DNA of 6,288 nucleotides from CAZEFK01 sp964511405. GTDB taxonomy: Bacteria > Pseudomonadota > Alphaproteobacteria > Elsterales > Elsteraceae. The first letter of the stretch is position 1, and each line of letters starts with the position of its first letter. The notes beneath the pieces are model-generated. The model saw only the letters and a program-made list of their open reading frames with translations, had not been told where the DNA came from and ran no database searches. The stretch spans positions 1 through 6,288 of the forward strand of contig CAZEFK010000305.1 in the NCBI GenBank assembly GCA_964511405.1, read 5' to 3'. This document shows positions 1 through 6,288 of this stretch, piece by piece. A program made the translations under genes and the position numbers.

Positions 1-49
1 GGGGGGGGGGGCGGTGGGGGGGGGGGCCCGCGGGGGGGGGGGGGGGGGG
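1..49. other. Poly-G artefact at contig edge
   Basis: The first 49 bases are runs of G interrupted only by a few C bases and one T. Normal GC-rich coding sequence begins at about position 50. The reading frame of the following acyltransferase stays open through it only because GGG encodes glycine. A terminal G homopolymer is typical of low-signal cycles in two-colour sequencing or of a collapsed contig end, so this part should not be read as protein. A real G-rich tract cannot be excluded from the sequence alone. Confidence 0.8.
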
Positions 50-730
50 CGCCGCGACCGGCGTGGCGCCGGCATCGGACGGCGGCTGGCCGAGGCTGCG
101 GTCGCCGCGGCCGGCGGCGGCCGGCTCCATGCCCGCTGGTCGTCGCTGCTGCCCGGCCGCGCCGCCTTCGAGGCGGTCCTGGCGCGCGGCGGCTGGTCGG
201 CGCCCGAGGTCAAGGCGATCCGCGCCTCGGGCACCGCCGGCGCCGTGCTGCGCTGGGCCGAGCCGCACGCGCCGGCTCTGCGCGTGCTGCGCGACTACAG
301 CCTGACGCCGTGGCCCGAGGCCACCGACGCCGACCGTGCCCATGTCGAACTGTTGGCGCAGGACGGCCCGCCGGGCTTCAGCCCGGCCGCGATGGAGCGC
401 GAGTTCACGATCTGGGGCGGCAACAGCTGGCTGCTCCGCCGCGCGGGCGAGCCTGTAGGCTGGATGCTGACCCGCCGGATCGAGGACGGCACGGTCTGGT
501 ACCACGGCTCCTGGACCCGGCCCGACCTCGCGAAGTTCGGGCCGATGCTCATGATCTTCCTGAAGGTGCACCAAGTCGCCGCCGCCGAACTCGGGCCCGA
601 CAGCCGCTGGCGCATCGACACGGCGCCGCGCACCCCCGGGATGATGGCCTTCATGCGCCGGCGCGTGACCGAGTTCGCCGATTTCCAGGACGAGTACCTG
701 GCTGCGGTCCACCCCGGCACGGCACCATGA
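2..730 (+). CDS. GNAT-family acyltransferase, 5'-partial
   Basis: This is the C-terminal part of a GCN5-related acyltransferase, an enzyme class that moves an acyl group from acyl-CoA (or an acyl carrier) to an amine. Directly after the poly-G tract, nt 59-85 encode RRGAGIGRR, which fits the acyl-CoA pyrophosphate-binding motif (R/Q-x-x-G-x-G/A) followed by an amphipathic helix. About 200 further residues follow. They include a second GNAT-like half (nt ~300-720) with an aromatic-rich strand region WGGNSWLL...VGWML...VWYHGSW at nt 413-515. No clear second CoA loop is seen in that half, so it may be a tandem protein with one active domain. The GTG at 14 lies inside the artefact and is not a credible start; the true start is upstream of the window. 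The stop overlaps the tolC-like start by 4 bases (ATGA), so the gene belongs to the export operon. Substrate is unknown: tailoring of the exported peptide is inference, and a self-immunity or unrelated acetyltransferase is possible. Confidence 0.72.
   Translation, partial: GGGAVGGGARGGGGGGRRDRRGAGIGRRLAEAAVAAAGGGRLHARWSSLLPGRAAFEAVLARGGWSAPEVKAIRASGTAGAVLRWAEPHAPALRVLRDYSLTPWPEATDADRAHVELLAQDGPPGFSPAAMEREFTIWGGNSWLLRRAGEPVGWMLTRRIEDGTVWYHGSWTRPDLAKFGPMLMIFLKVHQVAAAELGPDSRWRIDTAPRTPGMMAFMRRRVTEFADFQDEYLAAVHPGTAP
727..730 (+). promoter_or_regulatory. ATGA start/stop overlap (GNAT to tolC)
   Basis: The start codon of the outer-membrane gene shares bases with the stop of the acyltransferase gene. 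The preceding ~20 bases have no convincing Shine-Dalgarno sequence. Translation probably depends on ribosomes finishing the upstream gene, which ties expression of the two proteins together. Confidence 0.7.
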
Positions 731-2079
731 CCCGATGCCTGCGCCTGGCCGCGCTGGCGCTCGTCCTGGGATCCGGCCCGGCGGTCGCCCAGAGCCTGGC
801 CGACGCGCTGGCGGCAGCCTATCGCGACGACCCGCGCCTGGTCGCAGAGCGGGCACGGCTGCGCGTCGCCGACGAAGGGGTCGACCAGGCCTTGGGCGGC
901 TGGCGCCCCACGGTCACCCTGGCCGGCGCCGCCGAGACCGTCCAGACCGCGATCGAGCCCAACCCGACCCGGGCCAAGGCGCTGACCAGCCATCCCCGCG
1001 ATGTCGACGTCACCCTCGACCAGCCGCTCTATCGCGGCGGCCAGACGGTGGCACGCACTCGCCAGGCCGAGCAGCTGGTCGAGGCCGAGCGGGCGGCCGT
1101 CGAGGCCATCGAGGCGGTCGTGCTGCTGGACGCCGCGTCGGCCTATTTCGACCTGCTGCGCGACCTGCGCATCCGCGACCTGGACGCCGACGACGAGCGC
1201 ATCCTGCGCAACATGCTCGCGGTCACGGCCAAGCGCCTCGAGGTCGCCGACGTGACCGCAACCGACCTCGCCCAGGCCGAGGCCCGGCTGCGCCAGGCGA
1301 CCGCCAGCCTGCAGCAGGCCGAAGGCCAGGTCGCCGCCGACCGCGCCGCCTTCGAGCGCAACGTCGGGCGGCCGCCCGAGACCGTGGCCTGGCCGGACTG
1401 GCATCCGCCGCTGCCGCCCGACCGCGCGGCCGCGGTCGCGCACGCCCGGGCCGACAACCGCACGGTCGCGGCCGACCGCCATTCCGAGGACGCCGCGCGG
1501 GCCGCCCTGGACGTCGCCCGCGGCCAGCTGCTGCCCAGCCTGACCCTGTTCGCCGACTTCACCCGCGCCGCGGGCGCCACGCGCCCGGGGCTCTCCAGCA
1601 ACACCGGTTCGGTCGGGCTGCGCTTCAGCATGCCGCTGTACGAGGCCGGCATCGTCTATTCCCAGGTCCGCGCCGCCCGCGACTCGATCACCGCCGCGGC
1701 GGCCACCACCGAGGACGCGCGCCGCCAGGCCGCCCAGGGCGCCGCCGCCGCCTGGGACGCACTGCAGGCCGCCCAGCAGCGCACCGGGACCCTGCGCCAG
1801 GCGATCGACGCCCTGACGCGCGCCCGGGCCGGCATGCAGCGCGAGGCCCAGGCCGGCACCCGCACCGTGATCGAAGTGCTGAACGCCGAACAGGAGCTGC
1901 TGGCCAACCAGATCGCCCTGGCCAGCGTCGAGCATGACCGCGCGGTGGCCGAGTTCACCCTGGCCGCCGCCGACGGCCGCCTGAGCGCCCGCGACCTGAA
2001 GCTGCCGGTCGAACCCATCGACATGACCCGCCACACCCAAGCCGTGCGCGGCAAGTGGCTGGGGCTGGGAGCACCCTGA
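727..2079 (+). CDS. TolC-family outer-membrane channel protein (type I secretion)
   Basis: A 450-residue outer-membrane factor that would form the trimeric exit duct for the exporter encoded just downstream. The start at 727 gives a clear Sec signal peptide: MTRCLR, a hydrophobic core to about residue 15, then an Ala-Val-Ala cleavage site before Gln22. The open frame extends further upstream, but that would bury the signal peptide. Two OEP repeats are visible. Each has long Ala/Gln/Arg-rich helices and a strand-turn signature: LDQPLYRGGQT at residues 97-107 and FSMPLYEAG at 300-308. The conserved helix segment VLNAEQELL is at 384-392. The C-terminus ends with a TolC-like tail, KLPVEPIDM...VRGKWLGL, close to the form seen in type I secretion TolC proteins. 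Length matches the family (~420-480 residues). It lies 4 bases before the HlyD-like gene, so it is probably dedicated to this exporter rather than the housekeeping TolC. Confidence 0.93.
   Translation: MTRCLRLAALALVLGSGPAVAQSLADALAAAYRDDPRLVAERARLRVADEGVDQALGGWRPTVTLAGAAETVQTAIEPNPTRAKALTSHPRDVDVTLDQPLYRGGQTVARTRQAEQLVEAERAAVEAIEAVVLLDAASAYFDLLRDLRIRDLDADDERILRNMLAVTAKRLEVADVTATDLAQAEARLRQATASLQQAEGQVAADRAAFERNVGRPPETVAWPDWHPPLPPDRAAAVAHARADNRTVAADRHSEDAARAALDVARGQLLPSLTLFADFTRAAGATRPGLSSNTGSVGLRFSMPLYEAGIVYSQVRAARDSITAAAATTEDARRQAAQGAAAAWDALQAAQQRTGTLRQAIDALTRARAGMQREAQAGTRTVIEVLNAEQELLANQIALASVEHDRAVAEFTLAAADGRLSARDLKLPVEPIDMTRHTQAVRGKWLGLGAP
2067..2071 (+). promoter_or_regulatory. Probable ribosome binding site of the HlyD gene
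   Basis: GGGAG lies 12 bases before the ATG at 2084, inside the end of the tolC-like gene. It favours 2084 over the second in-frame ATG at 2090, which would be 18 bases away. Confidence 0.45.
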
Positions 2080-2083
2080 TCCC

Positions 2084-3355
2084 ATGGACATGGACCGCGC
2101 CCGCAGCGCCTTGTTCCGCAAGGCGGCGCTCGACCGGCTGTCGTCGCCCGAGCAGCTCGACCGCATGGTCACGATCACCGACCCGCAGGGCTGGATCGCC
2201 GCCCTCGGCGTGGCGGCGATGCTGGGCTTCCTGGTGGCCTGGGGCGTGCTGGGCCGGATCCCGACCGAAGTTACCGCCCCCGGCATCCTGGTCGCCCAGG
2301 GTGGCCGCGTGGTCAACGCGGTCAGCACCGCCGGCGGCGTGATCGAGCATCTGGGCCTCAGCGTCGGCGACCAGGTGGCCAAGGGCCAGGCGGTCGCCGA
2401 CATCCGCCAGACCGAGGCCGGCCAGCGCCTGGTCAACGCCCGCCAGCTCGTCGAGCAGCGTGCCCAGGAGCTGGCCCAGCGCCGCCAGGGCATCGCCCGC
2501 GAGGCCGCGGTGCGTCGCGACAATGGCCGCCTGCGGCGGCTGGCGTTGCAGGAGGTGGTCAAGACCGGCGAGCAGCAGGTCGGCGTGCTGCAAACGCAGC
2601 TCGGCCAGCGCGAGGCCATGCTGGCGCAGCAACTGACGACCGGCGACCGGGTCGAGCAGACCCGCAGCGCGCTCAACCAGGCGCGCCAGTCGGTCAGCGA
2701 CGCCAGAGCCAAGCTGGCCGAGGTCGACGCCGGCGAGATTCAGGCCGACCAAGCCGACGCCAAGGAACTCACGGCCATGGCCGATGCCGTCGCCGAGGCG
2801 CGCCGCGCCGTCACCGAGATCGAGAGCCACCTCGCCGAGACCAGCACCGTCCTGGCACCGGCCGCCGGCCGCGTGACCGAGATCGCCGTGGTCGAGGGCG
2901 CGACCGTCGCGCCCGGCGGCATCGTGCTGAGCATCGAGACCCAGGGCCGCCGCCTGCAGGCGGTGGTCTACGTGCCGACCGACCAGGGCAAGCGGGTGGC
3001 GACCGGCATGGCCGCGCGGATCGCCCCGGCCACGGTCAAGAAGGAGGAATACGGCACCGTGCAGGGTGGGGTGGTCGCCGTCGCGGCGTTCCCGACCACG
3101 CCCCAGGGCATGCAGGCGGTGCTGCAGAACGCCCAGCTGGCCACCAGCTTCGCCGCCGGCGGCTCGCCCTACGAGGCCCGCCTGGACCTGACTCCCGCCG
3201 ACACGCCCAGCGGCTACGCCTGGACCTCGGGCCGGGGGCCGGCGTTGGACCTGACCAGCGGCACCACGGTCGAGGCCCAGATCACGCTGCGCCAGGACGC
3301 GCCGATCGACCTGGTGCTGCCGTTCCTGCGCGGCACGCTGGGGCTGGAGCGGTGA
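2084..3355 (+). CDS. NHLM-type secretion protein, HlyD-family periplasmic adaptor
   Basis: A 423-residue membrane-fusion protein that links the inner-membrane ABC transporters to the TolC-like channel. The N-terminus LFRKAALDRLSSPEQLDRM (residues 10-28) is the characteristic opening of the NHLM bacteriocin-system HlyD family. One transmembrane segment follows at about 36-56. Next come the first lipoyl half (~76-107, containing GGVIEHLGLSVGDQVAKGQ) and a long Gln/Glu/Ala/Arg-rich coiled-coil hairpin (~110-250). The second lipoyl half follows at ~255-285 (APAAGRVTEIAVVEGATV). The C-terminal beta-barrel region carries KEEYG (320-324) and SGYAWTS (376-382), which also resemble this subfamily. The protein ends with PIDLVLPFLRGTLGL. 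Length is normal for the family. The stop overlaps the GTG of the C39 ABC transporter. Assignment to the HlyD superfamily is certain; the NHLM subfamily call rests on remembered motifs plus gene order. Confidence 0.93.
   Translation: MDMDRARSALFRKAALDRLSSPEQLDRMVTITDPQGWIAALGVAAMLGFLVAWGVLGRIPTEVTAPGILVAQGGRVVNAVSTAGGVIEHLGLSVGDQVAKGQAVADIRQTEAGQRLVNARQLVEQRAQELAQRRQGIAREAAVRRDNGRLRRLALQEVVKTGEQQVGVLQTQLGQREAMLAQQLTTGDRVEQTRSALNQARQSVSDARAKLAEVDAGEIQADQADAKELTAMADAVAEARRAVTEIESHLAETSTVLAPAAGRVTEIAVVEGATVAPGGIVLSIETQGRRLQAVVYVPTDQGKRVATGMAARIAPATVKKEEYGTVQGGVVAVAAFPTTPQGMQAVLQNAQLATSFAAGGSPYEARLDLTPADTPSGYAWTSGRGPALDLTSGTTVEAQITLRQDAPIDLVLPFLRGTLGLER
3352..3355 (+). promoter_or_regulatory. GTGA start/stop overlap (HlyD to ABC1)
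   Basis: The GTG start of the peptidase-ABC gene overlaps the TGA of the adaptor gene. A GGAG at 3346-3349 is unusually close to the start, while a purine-rich stretch at 3341-3344 is better spaced. The next in-frame ATG (3418) would remove the catalytic-domain Gln22, so GTG at 3352 is the best start. Confidence 0.7.
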
Positions 3356-5517
3356 AGGCCTGGCTGCGCCGGCTCCGCGGCGGCAGCCGCATCGCCCGCA
3401 CCCCGACCATCCTGCAGATGGAAGCGGCGGAGTGCGGCGCCGCCTCGCTGGCCATGGTGCTGGCCCGCCACGGCCGCTGGGTGCCGCTGGAGGCCTTGCG
3501 CCTGGCCTGCGGCGTCAGCCGCGACGGCACCAAGGCCACCAACCTCCTGAAGGCGGCGCGCAGCTACGGCCTGTCGGCCAAGGGCTTCAAGAAGGAGCCC
3601 GGCCAGCTGACCGAGTTGCCGCTGCCCTCGATCCTGCACTGGAACTTCAACCATTTCCTGGTGCTGGAAGGGATCCGGCGCGGCCGCGCCCATCTGAACG
3701 ACCCCGCCGCCGGCCGCCGCACCGTCGGCCTGGACGAGCTGGGCGAAAGCTTCACCGGCGTGGTCCTGGCCTTCGAGCGCACCGACGCCTTCCGCGCGGG
3801 CGGCATCCGGCCCCGCCCGTGGCGCCAGCTCGCGGCCCAGGCCGGGCGCTCCCACGCCGGCCTGGCGCTGGTGGCGCTGTTCAGCCTGCTGCTGGTCGTG
3901 CCCGGGCTGGTGGTGCCGGGGCTGTCGCGGCTGTTCGTCGACCGGGTGCTGGTCCAGCATGTCGACGGCTGGGTGGCGCCGCTGTGCCTGGCGGTAGCAG
4001 GCGCGGCGCTCTTGCAGACGGCCGTGACCCACCTGCAGATACGCTACCTGGTGCGGCTGGAAGCCAAGTTGACCGTGCTGCTGTCGACGCGGGTGCTGGC
4101 GCGCCTGCTGGCGTTGCCGATCCCGTTCTTCAGCCAGCGCTACGGCGGCGAGCTCGCCGGCCGCGTCGCGGCCGCGGACCGAGTCGCGACCCTGCTGTCG
4201 GGCCAGGTCGCGACCACCGCCTTCAATCTGGTCTCGGTGGTGGTCTACGGCGCCGCCATGGCCGGCTACGACCCGTGGCTGGCGCTGCTGGCGGCCGCCA
4301 CGCCGGCGGTCAATCTGGGCCTGCTGGGCGGCCTGCGCCGGCGCATGGCCGACGCCAACCGCAAGATCGCGGCCGACACCGGCAAGATGCTGGGCGCCGC
4401 CGCCGGGATCATCGCCGGCATCGAGACGATCAAGGTCTCAGGCGCCGAGGACGAGAGCTTCGGCCAGCTGGCCGGGCACCATGCCCGCGCGCTCGACAGC
4501 ATCCAGTCGCTGGGCCTGGCCGGTGCCCTGGTCGGCGCCGCGCCGGGGCTGCTATCCGCCCTGGGCAACACCGCGATCCTGGCGGTCGGCGCCCTGCGCG
4601 TGATCGACGGCGACCTGACCCTGGGCTCGCTGGCCGCCATCCAGGCGCTGATGACCGGCTTCGCCACGCCGCTGGCCGGCCTGGTGACCATGGCCGACCG
4701 CCTGCAGGCGGCGCGCGGCGACCTGGCGCGCCTGAGCGACTTGCTGGACGGCGACGATCCGCCGGCGCCGGCCGCGCCGGCGCTGCTGCGCCACAAGCTC
4801 GATGGCCGGGTCGAGCTGGTCGATGTCGACTTCGGCTACAGCCCCACCGACCCGCCGCTGATCCAAGGCTTCTCGCTGGTCCTGGAGCCGGGCATGCGCG
4901 TGGCCCTGGTCGGCGGCTCGGGCAGCGGCAAGTCGACCCTGGGCCGGCTGGTCACCGGCCTGCTGCTGCCGACCCGCGGCGAGATCCGGATCGACGGCCA
5001 TAAGCTGGCCGAGATCCCGCCGCACGTGTTCGCCAACTCGGTCGCCTATGTCGACCAGGACGTGTTCCTATTCGGCGGCAGCGTGCGCGAGAACCTGACG
5101 CTGTGGGATCCGACGGTGCCCGAGACCGAGATCGTCCAGGCGCTCAAGGACGCCGAGATCCACGCCGATATCGCCGGCCGGCCCGGCCGCTACGACTGCG
5201 CGGTGGCCGAAGGCGGGCGCAACTTCTCCGGCGGCCAGCGCCAGCGGCTGGAGATCGCCCGCGCCCTGGTCGGCAATCCCTCGGTGCTGGTGCTGGACGA
5301 GGCGACCGCGGCGCTCGACCCGGTGACCGAGCTCAGCATCGACCAGAGTATCCGCCGGCGCGGCTGCACCTGCATCATCATTGCGCATCGCCTGTCGACC
5401 ATCCGCGACTGCGACCGGATCGTGGTGCTGCAGCAGGGCCGCGTGGTCGAGACCGGCAGCCATGACGAGCTGATCGCGCGCCAGGGTGCCTATGCCCAGC
5501 TGGTGCAGGCGGCATGA
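3352..5517 (+). CDS. NHLM-type peptidase/permease/ATPase ABC transporter (C39 domain, ABC1)
   Basis: A 721-residue inner-membrane protein that both cuts the leader from a peptide precursor and exports the core. Domain 1 (about 15-145) is a C39 cysteine peptidase with every expected residue: oxyanion Gln22, nucleophile Cys28 in QMEAAECGAASLAMVLA, His101 in HWNFNHFLVLEG and Asp117 in LNDP. C39 peptidases cut after Gly-Gly or similar sites on the cytoplasmic face. Domain 2 (about 165-460) is a type 1 ABC exporter membrane domain with roughly six hydrophobic segments, for example ~171-192, 208-225, 286-304 and 308-325. Domain 3 is the ATPase: Walker A GGSGSGKST (521-529), Q-loop Gln569, signature FSGGQ (625-629), Walker B VLVLDE (645-650), D-loop 653-656 and H-loop His679. 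All motifs are intact, so it should be active. Spacing of QMEAAECGA and the DQDVFLF Q-loop fit the NHLM ABC1 family. Alternatives such as other bacteriocin or RTX peptidase-ABC proteins are less likely given the two NHLM-like neighbours. Confidence 0.95.
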   Translation: MKAWLRRLRGGSRIARTPTILQMEAAECGAASLAMVLARHGRWVPLEALRLACGVSRDGTKATNLLKAARSYGLSAKGFKKEPGQLTELPLPSILHWNFNHFLVLEGIRRGRAHLNDPAAGRRTVGLDELGESFTGVVLAFERTDAFRAGGIRPRPWRQLAAQAGRSHAGLALVALFSLLLVVPGLVVPGLSRLFVDRVLVQHVDGWVAPLCLAVAGAALLQTAVTHLQIRYLVRLEAKLTVLLSTRVLARLLALPIPFFSQRYGGELAGRVAAADRVATLLSGQVATTAFNLVSVVVYGAAMAGYDPWLALLAAATPAVNLGLLGGLRRRMADANRKIAADTGKMLGAAAGIIAGIETIKVSGAEDESFGQLAGHHARALDSIQSLGLAGALVGAAPGLLSALGNTAILAVGALRVIDGDLTLGSLAAIQALMTGFATPLAGLVTMADRLQAARGDLARLSDLLDGDDPPAPAAPALLRHKLDGRVELVDVDFGYSPTDPPLIQGFSLVLEPGMRVALVGGSGSGKSTLGRLVTGLLLPTRGEIRIDGHKLAEIPPHVFANSVAYVDQDVFLFGGSVRENLTLWDPTVPETEIVQALKDAEIHADIAGRPGRYDCAVAEGGRNFSGGQRQRLEIARALVGNPSVLVLDEATAALDPVTELSIDQSIRRRGCTCIIIAHRLSTIRDCDRIVVLQQGRVVETGSHDELIARQGAYAQLVQAA
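5514..5517 (+). promoter_or_regulatory. ATGA start/stop overlap (ABC1 to ABC2)
   Basis: The ATG of the second ABC gene overlaps the TGA of the first. Only a weak purine-rich stretch precedes it, so coupling is likely. Coupled, near-equal synthesis would suit two half-transporters that act together. Confidence 0.7.
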
Positions 5518-6288
5518 TCCGGGACCTGGCCTCCGTCGCCGACCGCCCGCCCGCCGACCGATTGCCGCTGTCCGGCGATCGCCCGCTGGCGCTGGACGGG
5601 CTCGACGGCATCTGGGCGGTCGAGCAGGGCTATGTCGACCTGTTCGCCGTCGACCGCATCGACGGCCGGCCGAGCGGCCGGCGCGAGTTCCTGCTGCGGC
5701 TGGCGGCCGGCGACGGCCTGGCCGGGTTGGGGGCGCTGCCCGACGATGCCGCGCTGACGGTGCTGGCGGTGGGCGGGCTCGACACCGAACTGCGCCGGGC
5801 CGCCGACCCCGGACGCGGCGCCGCGGCGCTGCGCATCTGGATCCGTCAGCTCGCCGAGCTGCTGAAGGCGCCTGATGCGCCCTGGCCGGACCTGGTCGCG
5901 GCGCCGGGTGCCGTGACCCTGCCGGCCGGGCGCCACCTGGCTGGGCCGCCGCACGACCTGCTGTGGCTGACCGTGCGCGCCGGCCGGCTGCTGCGTGGCG
6001 ACGGCAGCCCGATCGCCGCCGGCGAGCCGCCGGTGCCGGTGGCTGCCGCATCGCGCCTGGGCGCCGCCGAGGACGTCACCGCCGATGCCGAAACAACCCT
6101 GGCGCTGATCGCCGACGGCCGGCTGCCGCAGGCGCTCGCGGCCGTCCATCGTGACGCCCTGCGCGGCATCGCGGCGCTGGTCGACGGCCGCCGCAGCCGG
6201 CAGGACATGGCGGCCCGCCGCCGCCGGGAGCTGTCCGACGCCGTGCTGGCCGAAGGCCTGCAGGCGCTGGCCGGGGTCGGCCGCACCG
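5514..6288 (+). CDS. NHLM-type ABC transporter without peptidase (ABC2), 3'-partial
   Basis: The frame stays open from the ATG at 5514 to the window end, giving 258 residues of a longer protein. No ABC motifs are present yet. What is seen is the long cytoplasmic N-terminal region of the second NHLM ABC protein. The hallmark VEQGYVDLFAV (36-46) is followed by a basic linker and REFLLRLAAGDGLAGLG (57-73), which resembles a degenerate cyclic-nucleotide-binding-like beta-barrel. A second similar unit follows at about 130-190 (LLWLTVRAGRLLRGDG, then VPVAAASRLGAAEDV). An Arg-rich helical stretch begins near 225 and probably leads into the membrane domain. The family is usually ~900-1000 residues with membrane and ATPase domains in the missing part. 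It has no C39 domain and probably pairs with the upstream peptidase-ABC. The call rests on the N-terminal pattern plus gene order. A non-ABC protein is formally possible until the downstream sequence is seen. Confidence 0.82.
   Translation, partial: MIRDLASVADRPPADRLPLSGDRPLALDGLDGIWAVEQGYVDLFAVDRIDGRPSGRREFLLRLAAGDGLAGLGALPDDAALTVLAVGGLDTELRRAADPGRGAAALRIWIRQLAELLKAPDAPWPDLVAAPGAVTLPAGRHLAGPPHDLLWLTVRAGRLLRGDGSPIAAGEPPVPVAAASRLGAAEDVTADAETTLALIADGRLPQALAAVHRDALRGIAALVDGRRSRQDMAARRRRELSDAVLAEGLQALAGVGRT

Noticed and set aside
14..16. GTG as the start of the acyltransferase
   Set aside because: It sits in the poly-G artefact and just before the CoA-binding motif. A real GNAT needs several N-terminal strands before that motif, so the start lies upstream.
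310..726. Upstream extension of the TolC-like gene to 310
   Set aside because: It would place about 139 Arg/Pro-rich residues before a clear signal peptide, and it overlaps the GNAT coding frame. The ATG at 727 is the natural start.
295..2712. Minus-strand open frame of 805 codons
   Set aside because: It lies opposite the GNAT, TolC and HlyD genes, all with clear domains. Its translation is Arg/Ala/Gly/Ser-rich low-complexity sequence without recognisable motifs, as expected from the antisense of GC-rich codons.
3041..3061. Strong Shine-Dalgarno-like AAGGAGG with a GTG at 3059
   Set aside because: It encodes the conserved Lys-Glu-Glu of the adaptor, and the GTG is in the same frame inside the beta-barrel domain. 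An internal restart would give only a domain fragment.
3432..5003. Plus-strand 523-codon open frame inside ABC1
   Set aside because: It is a second-frame shadow of the peptidase-ABC gene. It is dominated by Gly, Arg, Ala and Pro and lacks any motif, while the main frame has all C39 and ABC residues.
5068..6149. Minus-strand open frames opposite the end of ABC1 and ABC2
   Set aside because: They mirror the intact ATPase motifs and the NHLM ABC2 N-terminus on the plus strand. Their translations are Arg/Pro/Ala/Gln-rich with no domain.

Overview
The window is a stretch of very GC-rich DNA (well above 65% by eye, with third codon positions almost all G or C). It is filled by one set of plus-strand genes with essentially no intergenic space. 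Codon use and the protein families suggest a high-GC proteobacterium, most likely an alphaproteobacterium of the Rhodospirillales/Azospirillum kind. That placement is inference, because there is no rRNA or other marker here. The first ~49 bases are almost pure G and look like an assembly or sequencing artefact at a contig end.

Layout: (1) up to 730, the 3'-part of a GNAT-type acyltransferase gene whose start is lost; (2) 727-2079, a TolC-family outer-membrane efflux protein; (3) 2084-3355, an HlyD-like periplasmic adaptor of the NHLM type; (4) 3352-5517, a C39 peptidase/permease/ATPase ABC transporter of the NHLM type 1 family; (5) 5514 to the window end, the N-terminal part of the partner NHLM type 2 ABC transporter, cut off before its membrane domain. 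Four of the junctions are 4-base start/stop overlaps (three cases) or a 4-base gap (one case), so this is one translationally coupled operon. No promoter, terminator, RNA gene, CRISPR array or mobile element is visible.

Together, genes 2-5 form a complete envelope-spanning exporter of the kind named after nitrile-hydratase-leader microcins (NHLM). The C39 domain removes the leader of a ribosomally made peptide at a double-glycine-type site. The ABC proteins drive transport, and HlyD and TolC carry the product across periplasm and outer membrane. The peptide precursor is not in the window and should lie upstream of the lost GNAT start or downstream of the second ABC gene. The GNAT gene is coupled to the exporter and is the only candidate tailoring enzyme here. 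A role as a peptide (fatty-)acyltransferase, as in selidamide-type lipopeptide RiPPs, is the most interesting hypothesis the window offers, but it is not proven by the sequence.
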